From NCBI GenBank assembly GCA_903900705.1, contig CAIUOG010000064.1, positions 1 through 64,000 of the forward strand: 64,000 nt of DNA, written 5' to 3'. The notes under the pieces were generated by a model. The model was not told the DNA's origin and made no database searches. It saw nothing but the letters and a program-made list of their open reading frames with translations. Shown here piece after piece: positions 19,801 through 27,081 of this stretch. This stretch comes from an uncultured Acidobacteriia bacterium. Lineage in GTDB: Bacteria > Acidobacteriota > Terriglobia > Bryobacterales > Bryobacteraceae. Numbering within the stretch: position 1 is the stretch's first letter; every line of letters begins with the position of its first letter. The position numbers were made by a program, and so were the translations under genes.

Positions 19801-19825
19801 CGGCCATCCCCTCACGGCTGCATGA
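13880..19825 (+). CDS. pfaA: PfaA-like multidomain synthase: KS-MAT-ACPx4-KR
   Basis: The 1981-residue iterative synthase has a ketosynthase at ~5-460 with Cys207 (DAACASS), His342 (EAHGTGT) and His388 (IGHAKAA). The malonyl-acyltransferase is at ~565-870 with Ser658 (GGHSFGE), Arg683 (RRRGELM, the malonate-binding position) and His762. An Ala/Pro linker with a helical insert at 1005-1043 follows. Four acyl carrier proteins carry pantetheine serines 1148, 1247, 1343 and 1440 in LGIDSIKRVEI. The C-terminal ketoreductase has the NADPH motif SGGARGVT near 1710 and Tyr1897 in AAYAMAN. No dehydratase follows the KR. The stop overlaps the next start as ATGA, indicating coupled translation. Confidence 0.95.
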   Translation: MPSDFKPIAVTGVSAIFPGSTDAHGFWRDILAGRDLITDVPESRWLLADHYDPDPRADDKTYCKRGSFLGDIDFDPIEFGVQPAAIAATDTCQLLALIAARQVLDDAMKNQFREIDRERASVILGVTSGQQLFLNVTCRLQRGVWMKALRESGVDEAQSAEICDRITNSYVPWQENTFPGLLGNVVAGRIANRFNLGGTNCVIDAACASSLSALAMAIDELHLGHSDLVITGGADTFNDAPMFVAFSKTPALSKSGDCRPFSDKADGTILGEGVSLFALRRLEDAERDGNRIYAVIRGLGSSSDGRSKSIYAPVPEGQAKALRRCYQAAGYGPDTVGMVEAHGTGTVAGDAAEFEGLRQVFTESQHLKADDEKHQWCALGSVKSQIGHAKAAAGAANLFKATMALHHKVLPPTIKVDRPNPKLNIETSPFYLNTQARPWVRPANVPRRASLSSFGFGGTNFHIAMEEYEGSGVKPPRHWNAASELIVLSAATPEALNTRCAELIGQAGKDNLAELARDSQLQFDASQPCRLAAVCDSLADLKKKLDPANRAMPGVYSGTGKAEGRTAFMFPGQGSQYVGMTADVAMAFDEAREAWDSAPWVADAVFPKPVFSDEDRKTQAARLTQTEWAQPAIGAASVALLNILKRLEVSPDCVGGHSFGEITALYASGGADFDTMVNIARRRGELMAEASDVPGGMLSVRHGASQIQEWISESGVDVAVANLNGPNQTVLSGSLVAIEEAENLLKKRGNGVLRLPVSTAFHSPLVAGAAGAFREHLEDCYLTDSALPFYANFDGELHPVDPAALRDRLADQVSSSVRFHEMVDRMYADGVRTFVEVGPSAVLSGLVKSILGDRPFSAIPLDRQGANGVTALWHGLGQLAAQGFPMNWAALRAQHDIQPEPRGQEKKFIVKINGGNYGRPYPDLSGAPPKPVAAKAKVAAPKVEAPKVEAPKAEAPKAVAAAPAPAPAPAPTPAPAPAPVAAKPVVVAVPPTPVTETTVSETTELYRVFQQSIAEAHQGWQANLAKGHEDYLKAMETAYFAALGAPAPAAAPVVRTPAPAPAYTPPPAPPVVAAPVAVAAPVAVAAPTPAPKPAPVAVAPPPPPVAKPAAPSVNVHDVLWNLVADKTGYPADMLEPGMALEADLGIDSIKRVEIFAAVQDALPGLPELPHSDIGRLRTLEDIAVYLQGHLGAAPAAAVAAKPAAPTSSAPAVDINAILLAVIAEKTGYPPEMLEPTMALEADLGIDSIKRVEIFAAVQDAIPGLPELPHSDIGRLRTLEDIAVYLQGHMGAAAPAASPSAATPAGPAVDINAILLAVIADKTGYPAEMLSPGMALEADLGIDSIKRVEIFAAVQDAIPGLPELPHADIGRLRTLEEIADYLQGHMGPAVAAPATPASTPASTPGVDFQAILLEVIAEKTGYPVEMLTPSMALEADLGIDSIKRVEIFAAMSERVPGMKEPDMAELGPLKSIADVAAYLAGGEGSAPATAAPAAATAKAAPKQTGLRHAVTVVPAPATYKSILNENIGSISITDDGLGIADALSELLIVRGFEAAVSSDIPEGVHAVICLAGLRQFPTRAAAVAANIAAFDVARAAASTIADNGLFVTVQDTGGRFEPTDEIRAWAGGLSALAKTAALEWPRAAVKAIDIEVAGRTPLTIAQAILNELLQGGPELEVGLNAKGDRVTVQTTSGPVNGTPLTLGPNSVIVASGGARGVTAQSLINLANQTHSRFVLLGRTPLAEEPSFCQGVTGESALRQAFIAFAKAKGESVAPAAVASQAAQVIATREVNDVLAQFRAAGSEARYVAVDIRNREAVAAALTDVRSVWGPIAGIVHGAGVLADKLIAELTPGKFDVVFSTKVEGLEALLEATQADPLQFICLFSSVAARNGNPGQAAYAMANEVMNRVAHAEAARRPSVRVKSLNWGPWDGGMVTAALRRHFESNGIGMLGIEEGTNLFTDEILRGSDSEIEIVLGHPLTAA
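17216..18320 (+). repeat. Four tandem ACP-coding repeats in pfaA
   Basis: Acyl carrier protein units begin at 17216, 17513, 17801 and 18092, a period of 288-297 bp including Ala/Pro linkers. The first three are nearly identical (GRLRTLE[DE]IA.YLQGH); the fourth has diverged (AELGPLKSIADVAAYLAGG). Tandem ACPs act in parallel and raise product yield in known Pfa systems. Confidence 0.95.
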
Positions 19826-22800
19826 GCACTTTCGAGCCGATTGCCATCGTAGGGCGTGGCTGCGTCTTTCCCGGCGCAGTCACCCCTGCTGAATTCTGGG
19901 ACCTGATCGTTAACGGCCGCAATGCCGTCAGCAGCTGTCCGGAGGATCGCTGGCGGATTCCCGTCGCGAGCGTGCTGGGCAAAGGCCCGGAAAAGAGCTT
20001 CACCGATAAGGGCGGCTACGTCACCGGCTTTACGCCCGCAGCCGACTCCCGTCTCGACCAGTTAAACCAGTGGCTGCTTTACTGCGCGCGGGAAGCGCTC
20101 CAAGAGGCGGGCATCCGCCAGACGCCGCCTCGTACCGGCGCCGTAGCGGGCGTTCTGGGACTGCCTTCGGAAAGCCTCGCGCAATACGCTGAGAATATCT
20201 GGCTCGAAAAAGCGAACCCAATTGCCCCCGAAAATCGGTTTATGGCGGGCTATGCGGTGCACCATCTGGCCCGCGAACTGCAACTCGACCTCGGCGCTTA
20301 CGCTCTCGACGGCGCCTGCGCTTCTTCCATCTACGCCATCAAACTCGCCTGCGACGCACTGCACGATCGTCGCGCCGATCTGATGCTGGCCGGCGCTGTC
20401 AATCGGTCTGACGATCTCTACCTCCACATCGGTTTCAGTACTCTCAAAGCCGTCAGCCCCACCGGCCAGAGCCGCCCGTTCCACACGGACGCCGATGGTC
20501 TGCTGCCCTGCGAAGGGGCGGGTTTCGTGGTGCTGAAACGCCTGGCGGATGCCGAAGCCGCGGGGGACCGCGTGCTGGCCGTGATCCGCGGCGTCGGAAT
20601 CAGTAATGATGGCCGCACGGCCGGCTTGCTCACGCCCTCCGAACTCGGGCAGGAACAGGCGATCCGGGCCGCTTATGAAGTTTCGGGCGTCTCGCCCTCT
20701 CAGATTTCATTGCTCGAATGCCATGCGACCGGCACGCCGATTGGCGATGCGACGGAAATCCGCAGCACCGGGCGCGTCTACGCCGGTCTGCGGGATGTGC
20801 CGATTGGTTCGGTGAAATCGAACCTGGGCCATCCGATTACCGCTGCGGGCATGGCCGGGTTGTTCAAGATCATCGGCGCGATGCATGCGGGGATTCGCCC
20901 CGCGACCCTCCACGTGGATTCAGCCACGCTGAATCCGGCCATCGCCGCGTCGCCGTTCCGCGTGCTGCGGAAGAATGAACCCTGGGAATGCGAGGGTCCG
21001 CGCCGTGCTTCGCTGAGCGCGTTTGGTTTCGGCGGCAATAACGGGCACCTGATTGTGGAAGAGGCCGGACATGCGCTTCCGCCGGGCACCTCCGCCAAAT
21101 CAGCGGTCAGGATCGCGGTCGTCGCCGCCCGGCAGGTGAAGGACGGCCCGATTACTCTCGAACTGCAGGGCCTGGGCTTCCCGCCCGCCGACCTGCAACA
21201 GAGCCTGCCGCAGCAGTTGATGGCGCTCGAAGCGGCGTCTGACGCCATCGCGCAGGTGCGCTCGCTGCCGCATGCCCGAACCGGGGTGTACGCCGGCATG
21301 GGCATCGATGCGGAAGTAGCGCGCTACGGGCTCCGCTGGCGCACGGGCAATCCGGTCTGCCCGGAACTCACTCCCGCGGCCGTCATCGGGCGGCTCGCCA
21401 ACATCGTCGCGAACAGAATTTCCAGCCGCTTTGACCTGCGGGGACCCAGTTTTGCGGTCCTGTCCGAAGAGATTTCCGGTCTGGTCGCGCTGCGCCTCGC
21501 CGCCCGCGCTCTGCGCCATGGTGAGATTGATGCCGCCATCGCAGGAGCCGTGGAACTGGGTAATGAGCCGGTGAACCAGGCGGCGCGCAAGGCGCTCGGA
21601 ATTAACGAACCGACTTCGGATTATGCCGCCTTCTTTGTGCTGAAACGTCTGGATGACGCGGTGGCGCAGGGGGAGACGATTCTCTCGGTGCTCGACGATG
21701 CCGACGCGCTGCCTTCGCAGCCCGCCGTCAACATGGAGCAGGTGGCGGAAGCGATTCTTGCGGGGAGCAAAGCCACGCTTCGTATGCAGGCCATCGGCGC
21801 GGCGCAGGCCGCGATTTCGGTCACGCCGTATCCGGCTCGAAATAAGATCAATAAATTCAATGGCTTAACGATCCGGAAGACGCCGCTCGCCGGCGAAATT
21901 GGCTTCGTTTTTGCGGGTGCGGCGGCCGCCTATCCTGGCATGGGCGAGACCTTCTTCCGTGCTTTTCCGGAACTGGTGGAAGCCGTCACGAAGCGCATGC
22001 CGCGCGTGGCGGCTTCCGCCCAATGGATCTTTGACGGCAGCAGGCCCAACCCTTACCAGACCCTCTGGGCGAGTTCGTTTCTCAGTCAGGTGCATGCCGA
22101 ATTCACTCTCCGGCTGCTGGGGCTGAAGCCCGCCGCGGCCATCGGCATCAGTTCGGGCGAGACCAATGCCATCGCCGCCTTCGGCGCGTGGACCGATCTC
22201 GATGACTTCCACGAAGAGTTCGAGGCCGCGAATCTGTTCGGTCAGATGGAGGAATCCGGCTGGCAGACCTGGCGTCTGGCGGTGCCGGAACCCGAACTCC
22301 GCGAACTTCTCGCCGCCAACCCCGGTCTGCGTCTCACGGCGATTCACTCGCCAGGCGAATACATTGTGGCGGGCATCGCGGAAAATCTGCCGAAAGCCCG
22401 CGCCCAGCGGATTCATTACGATCTGGTGGTCCACTGCCCGGAATTCGCGCCGTGGAAGGACGAATGGCAGCGGCTGCACTCCCGCAAAACCTCCGCTCCC
22501 GCCGGCGTGCGGTTCTACTCGCTGGCCGGGAATAAGTCCGACAAGCTTTCGAAGAAGAGCATCGCCGAAGCCCTCACCAAACAGGCCCTGAACACGCTGG
22601 ATTTCCCGGCGGTGATTGAGCAGGCTTACGCCGATGGCGTCCGGATCTTCGTGGAGCATGGCCCGCAGGGTGGTTGTACGGCGTCCATTCGCCGGATTCT
22701 GGGGGATCGCGAGCACCTCGCTGTCTCGCTCGATCTGCAGTCGGCCGATTCGCTGACTCAGGTTGCGAACGCGGTGGCGCAACTGATTGCGGCGGGCGTG

Positions 22801-25584
22801 GTCAACCCGGAAGCCGCCCGTGTATTTGAGCGTTTTGAACCGAAGCAGGAAGTACCGCAGGGGAAACGGCTGACATTTGCCACCCATGCGCCGCCCGTAG
22901 AGATAAAAAAACCAGTGACAACTCCTGTGCCAGAACCAAAACCGACGCCGGTGGCTGCCGCCGCTCCCGTCGCCACACCCGTTGCTGTTCCAGCCCCCGC
23001 GCCTGTGACGCCCCGCGCTTCCGCGTCGTCGCACCTGTTCCAGGAATACGCCGCCGCGCTCAGGCAGGCGCACGACACGTTCCTCGGCTCATCGGGAGCG
23101 GGCGTGCATGAGCGGTTCCTTGCTCTTTCGCAGCGCGCGTTCCTCTCGGCGATGCCGACCGGACAGGCTGTGACAGCACCTGTTCCACCGGCTTCCATCG
23201 CTCCTGTGCCGGCGCCAGTGCCCATGGCGGTTCCCGCACCTGCGCCCGTGGCGGCCCTGGCTCCGGCTCCGAAGAAAGCCTGGCTCTCCCGCGAAGATCT
23301 GGAGCGCATTGCCTCCGGCCCCATCTCCGCGCTGTTCGGCCCGGAATTCGCGCCCATCGACAACAACCGCCGGCTGGTACGCATGCCGATGCCGCCGCTG
23401 CTCCTCGCCGACCGCGCCATGTCCATCGACGCGACGCCGCGCAGCATGGGCATCGGCGCCATCCACACCGAAACCGACATCACGCGTGACTCCTGGTATG
23501 TCTTCCGCGACAAAATCCCGGCCGGGATTCTGGTGGAATCCGGCCAGGCTGATCTGCTGCTGATCTCCTGGCTTGGCGTCGATTTCGAGATGAAGGGCGA
23601 GCGCGTTTACCGCCTGCTCGGCTGCGAACTGACCTTTCATGGCGGCGCGCCCCAGGTGGGCGATACGCTCTGCCATGAGATCCATATCGACCGGCACGCC
23701 AAGCAGGGCCCGGTGCGCCTGTTCTTCTTCCACTCCGATACGCGGGTGAACGGCGAGGTCCGCCTGTCGGTCCGCAACGGTCAGGCAGGGTTCTTCACCG
23801 ATGAGGAACTCGCCGGTTCGAACGGAGTTCTGTGGGATGCGCTCACCACGCCCGGTACGCCGGACATCAAAGCGCCGAAGCCGAAGGTTGCGAATGTTCC
23901 TGCCAGCTTCACGGCCGCGCAGATTCGCGAGGCCGCGCTCGGCGGCGCGTGGCAGTGCTTTGGCAAAGGTTTTGAATTCGCGGGCGCGCACCAGCGCGGA
24001 CCCGGATTTGCGAAGCCCGACCTGGTTCTGTTTGACAGCGTTTCGAAGCTCGATCTCACCGGTGGTCCGTGGAAGCGCGGCTATCTGAAAGCGGAGCTTC
24101 CCATCAACCCGGCACAGTGGTTCTTCGCGCCGCACTTCAAAGACGACCCGTGCATGCCCGGCACGCTCATGGTGGATGGCTGCATCCAGACCATGGCTTT
24201 CTACATGCAGGCGCTGGGTCTGACGATCGACAAAGACGGCTGGCGTTTTGAAGTGGTGCAGGACACCACGTATCAGCTGCGCTGCCGCGGTCAGGTGATC
24301 CCGTCCTCGAAGCTGCTCGAATACGAGTTGTTTGTGGATGAACTGGTGGAGGGCGACGAGCCGATTCTCTGGGCCGACGTGCTCTGCACCGTCGATGGCC
24401 TGAAGGCGTTCCACTGCAAGCGTCTGGGCCTGAAGCTGGTTCCGGGCTTCCCTCATGACGACGATCCGGAATACATGAACATTCCGCCGGACCCGACGCC
24501 GGTGGCCTACATGAATGGCATCCGGCAGGACTACACGGCGCTGCTGCATTGCGCGGTGGGTCCGCCGAGCCTGGCGATGGGCGCTCCGTTTGCAAAGTTC
24601 GACGCGGGCAAGGGTCTGCCGCGCCTGCCCTCTCCGCCGTATCACCTGGTGACGCGCGTCACCAGCGTGGATGGCGAGTTCGGGGTGGAAAAGCCGGGCA
24701 CGTCGTTCACTTCGGAGCTCGATATTGATGGTTCCGAGTGGTATTACAAACAGAACGGTTCGCCGGTGCTGCCGTTCGGTGTGCTGGTGGAATCGGTGCT
24801 GCAGCCCTGTGGCTGGCTCGGTTCGTATTGCGGCACGGCGCTGCGTTCGAATGTGCGGGTGTTCTTCCGCAATCTGGATGGCACGGCCACGATTCACGGG
24901 CCGATTCCGGCGGAAAAATGCACCCTCAAAACCCGGTCGACCATGACCAAGGTTTCCACCTCCGGCGGCATGACGATTCAGTTCTTCGAAGTGCACACCA
25001 CGCTCAACGGCAAACCGCTGCTCGACGCTGTGACCAGCTTCGGGTACTTCCGTTCCGAACATCTGGCGCGCCAGGTGGGCCTGCCCGCCAACGAGCAGGA
25101 AATGGCCATCCACACCGCGCCCTCTGATTTCCAGCTGGACCTGCGCGCCGCCCGCACCCGCCTGCTGCCGTGGGGCGATCTGCTCATGATCGACCGCATT
25201 ACGGGCCTGTGGGACAAACGCATCCGCGCCGAGAAGACTGTCAGCCCCACCGACTGGTTCTTCCGCGCGCACTTCTATCAGGACCCGGTGCAGCCGGGCT
25301 CGCTCGGCCTCGAAGCCATCATGCAGACGCTGCAGTATTACGCGGTGCACAACAACTTCGATGAGGGCCTGGTGAATCCGCATTTCGAGTACGTGGAAGA
25401 GATCGACTTTAAGTACCGCGGCATGGTGTTCCCCACCACGAAACGGATGGAGACGGAAGTCGAGATCAAAGAAGTGGTGCGGGATGCCAACGGCGTGACG
25501 ATTCGCGCCGAGGCTTCGCTCTGGGCGGACGGGCTGCGGATTTATAAGATGGACCGGGTCGCGCTGCGCATCGCGGGTAGCTGA
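19822..25584 (+). CDS. pfaC: PfaC-like multidomain synthase: KS-CLF-AT-DH-DH
   Basis: The 1920-residue protein has a KS at ~1-420 with Cys166 (LDGACASS), ECHATGT and SNLGHPITAAG. The chain-length-factor-like domain at ~430-650 has Glu550 where the KS cysteine would be (GPSFAVLSEE). An acyltransferase at ~690-1010 has Ser777 in GISSGE but no recognisable malonate-binding Arg. A linker with a helical insert at 1072-1111 follows. Four hot-dog folds form two FabA-like pseudodimers; the second and fourth carry the catalytic His (His1438 in APHFKDDPCMPG; His1817 in RAHFYQDPVQPG). An AT between CLF and DH is a feature of terrestrial myxobacterial Pfa3 and absent from marine PfaC. Start and stop are both coupled to the neighbours. 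Confidence 0.93.
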   Translation: MSTFEPIAIVGRGCVFPGAVTPAEFWDLIVNGRNAVSSCPEDRWRIPVASVLGKGPEKSFTDKGGYVTGFTPAADSRLDQLNQWLLYCAREALQEAGIRQTPPRTGAVAGVLGLPSESLAQYAENIWLEKANPIAPENRFMAGYAVHHLARELQLDLGAYALDGACASSIYAIKLACDALHDRRADLMLAGAVNRSDDLYLHIGFSTLKAVSPTGQSRPFHTDADGLLPCEGAGFVVLKRLADAEAAGDRVLAVIRGVGISNDGRTAGLLTPSELGQEQAIRAAYEVSGVSPSQISLLECHATGTPIGDATEIRSTGRVYAGLRDVPIGSVKSNLGHPITAAGMAGLFKIIGAMHAGIRPATLHVDSATLNPAIAASPFRVLRKNEPWECEGPRRASLSAFGFGGNNGHLIVEEAGHALPPGTSAKSAVRIAVVAARQVKDGPITLELQGLGFPPADLQQSLPQQLMALEAASDAIAQVRSLPHARTGVYAGMGIDAEVARYGLRWRTGNPVCPELTPAAVIGRLANIVANRISSRFDLRGPSFAVLSEEISGLVALRLAARALRHGEIDAAIAGAVELGNEPVNQAARKALGINEPTSDYAAFFVLKRLDDAVAQGETILSVLDDADALPSQPAVNMEQVAEAILAGSKATLRMQAIGAAQAAISVTPYPARNKINKFNGLTIRKTPLAGEIGFVFAGAAAAYPGMGETFFRAFPELVEAVTKRMPRVAASAQWIFDGSRPNPYQTLWASSFLSQVHAEFTLRLLGLKPAAAIGISSGETNAIAAFGAWTDLDDFHEEFEAANLFGQMEESGWQTWRLAVPEPELRELLAANPGLRLTAIHSPGEYIVAGIAENLPKARAQRIHYDLVVHCPEFAPWKDEWQRLHSRKTSAPAGVRFYSLAGNKSDKLSKKSIAEALTKQALNTLDFPAVIEQAYADGVRIFVEHGPQGGCTASIRRILGDREHLAVSLDLQSADSLTQVANAVAQLIAAGVVNPEAARVFERFEPKQEVPQGKRLTFATHAPPVEIKKPVTTPVPEPKPTPVAAAAPVATPVAVPAPAPVTPRASASSHLFQEYAAALRQAHDTFLGSSGAGVHERFLALSQRAFLSAMPTGQAVTAPVPPASIAPVPAPVPMAVPAPAPVAALAPAPKKAWLSREDLERIASGPISALFGPEFAPIDNNRRLVRMPMPPLLLADRAMSIDATPRSMGIGAIHTETDITRDSWYVFRDKIPAGILVESGQADLLLISWLGVDFEMKGERVYRLLGCELTFHGGAPQVGDTLCHEIHIDRHAKQGPVRLFFFHSDTRVNGEVRLSVRNGQAGFFTDEELAGSNGVLWDALTTPGTPDIKAPKPKVANVPASFTAAQIREAALGGAWQCFGKGFEFAGAHQRGPGFAKPDLVLFDSVSKLDLTGGPWKRGYLKAELPINPAQWFFAPHFKDDPCMPGTLMVDGCIQTMAFYMQALGLTIDKDGWRFEVVQDTTYQLRCRGQVIPSSKLLEYELFVDELVEGDEPILWADVLCTVDGLKAFHCKRLGLKLVPGFPHDDDPEYMNIPPDPTPVAYMNGIRQDYTALLHCAVGPPSLAMGAPFAKFDAGKGLPRLPSPPYHLVTRVTSVDGEFGVEKPGTSFTSELDIDGSEWYYKQNGSPVLPFGVLVESVLQPCGWLGSYCGTALRSNVRVFFRNLDGTATIHGPIPAEKCTLKTRSTMTKVSTSGGMTIQFFEVHTTLNGKPLLDAVTSFGYFRSEHLARQVGLPANEQEMAIHTAPSDFQLDLRAARTRLLPWGDLLMIDRITGLWDKRIRAEKTVSPTDWFFRAHFYQDPVQPGSLGLEAIMQTLQYYAVHNNFDEGLVNPHFEYVEEIDFKYRGMVFPTTKRMETEVEIKEVVRDANGVTIRAEASLWADGLRIYKMDRVALRIAGS

Positions 25585-27062
25585 TGGATTTCGAAGAGGC
25601 CTCCAGACGGTTCTTCGCCGGTGAGGTGAATCCGGACCTCGAACTGTATTACCGGTATTTGCCGGAAGGTCCGTCGCGGCATACGGCGAGGCCGTGGCTG
25701 GGCGCGCCGCCCCTTGCATCGCCGGCGGAACGCAACATTCGTTCCACGTTTCCGTTCCGGGCGCTGCAGCTGTATCCGTTCACGGGTGAAGGCGTGGCGG
25801 AAATTCTGGAAAAGCTGGATAAACCGGTGGATTTCGCGGTGGATTTCGCGGTGGATCCGGCCGCGCCTCTGGCGGCCTGCCTGCTGGCGCGTTCGCCGGA
25901 AGAACTGGAGCGCGAGATCGCGGCGGCAAAGGCGGACATTCCGCGGGCTGTAAAGGCAGGGGTGGAGTGGAAGACGCCCGGTGGCAGCAGCTTTGTTGCC
26001 ACACCGCTGGGGGCGGACGGGGTGGCGTTTGTCTATCCTGGCATTGCGAGTCCGTATCCGGGGCTGGGGAGCGATCTTTTCACGCTGTCACCGCCGCTGC
26101 TGGATCGTTTTGAAACGCTCGCGCGGGGCAAAGCGGCGCACTATCTGCACGTGGATGAGATGTATCCGGTGACGCCCGTGGATGAAGCGCCGTTCTATCG
26201 CGACGTGGTGATGCTGGGGCAGTGCGCCATCAGCACGAGCCTGATTTTCACCTGGCTGCTGCGCGAGATGTTCGGCATCCAGCCTTCGGCGGCCTGCGGC
26301 TACAGCTTCGGCGAGGCGATCATGCTGACGTGCCTCGGCGTCTGGCCGGATCCGAACGAACTGGCGGATAACCTGGACCGCATTCCGACCTACCGGACGC
26401 GCTTGCAGGGTCCGATGGATTCGATTCGCGAGCAGTGGAATCTGCCGGTCGGCGTGCCGGTGGGCTGGGATTCCTGGACTGTGCGCACCACCGCCGCCGC
26501 CGCTTTTGCGGCTATTCGCCCGGAAAAGAACGTGTTTTTGTGCAATATCAACACTCCGGGGGAAGTGGTGATCGCCGGGGAACGCGAGGGCTGTAAGCGC
26601 GCGCTCGAACGCATCGGCGCGTCTGTGGCGAGCCCGGTGCCGATTCCCGTGACCATGCACTGCGAGGCCACGCGCGGCGAGTATCAGAATCTGGTGGACA
26701 TTCATACGCTCACCACCGCGAGCGTGACAGACATACAGTTTTACTCTTCCGCCACGTGCCGGCCGATGGATTTCACGGTGGAATCCCCCGCGCACACCAC
26801 GGCGGAGTCTTACTGCCGCGTGGTGGATTTCCCGCGCCTGATTCGCAATGTTTATGCGGGTGGCCCGAAGATTTTCATTGAAGCGGGCGGGCGGCGGAAC
26901 TGCTGCACGTGGATTGAGAAGATTCTGCGCGACCGTCCCCATGCGGCGATTCCGTGTGACCTGAAGGGCCAGGGCAGTGACCGGGCGATGCTGCGGGCGC
27001 TGGCGCGCCTGGTTTCGCACCGTGTGCCGGTAAACCTGACGAGCCTCTCCGAAATCCGCTGA
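25584..27062 (+). CDS. pfaB: PfaB-like acyltransferase
   Basis: A 492-residue protein whose ATG shares a base with the pfaC stop (TGATG). Residues ~150-470 form an acyltransferase fold: VAFVYPGIASPYPGLG, nucleophile Ser241 in CGYSFGEA, VVIAGERE, a candidate His in VTMHCEATRGE, and FIEAGGRRNC near the end. The first 150 residues match no catalytic domain I can name and fit the shorter N-terminal extension of PfaB-type proteins. In marine systems PfaB influences chain length and release of the product. The conserved malonate-binding Arg is not evident, so a non-malonyl acyl group or a hydrolytic role is likely. Confidence 0.85.
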   Translation: MDFEEASRRFFAGEVNPDLELYYRYLPEGPSRHTARPWLGAPPLASPAERNIRSTFPFRALQLYPFTGEGVAEILEKLDKPVDFAVDFAVDPAAPLAACLLARSPEELEREIAAAKADIPRAVKAGVEWKTPGGSSFVATPLGADGVAFVYPGIASPYPGLGSDLFTLSPPLLDRFETLARGKAAHYLHVDEMYPVTPVDEAPFYRDVVMLGQCAISTSLIFTWLLREMFGIQPSAACGYSFGEAIMLTCLGVWPDPNELADNLDRIPTYRTRLQGPMDSIREQWNLPVGVPVGWDSWTVRTTAAAAFAAIRPEKNVFLCNINTPGEVVIAGEREGCKRALERIGASVASPVPIPVTMHCEATRGEYQNLVDIHTLTTASVTDIQFYSSATCRPMDFTVESPAHTTAESYCRVVDFPRLIRNVYAGGPKIFIEAGGRRNCCTWIEKILRDRPHAAIPCDLKGQGSDRAMLRALARLVSHRVPVNLTSLSEIR

Positions 27063-27081
27063 ACGAAATCCCCGGAAGCGC

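Noticed and set aside
23089-25719. Very long open frame antisense to the pfaC-like gene (876 codons), and similar ones opposite pfaA
   Set aside because: High-G+C codon bias in the real genes suppresses stops on the other strand; the translations are Arg/His/Gln-rich without any domain, and the sense frames carry full catalytic motifs.
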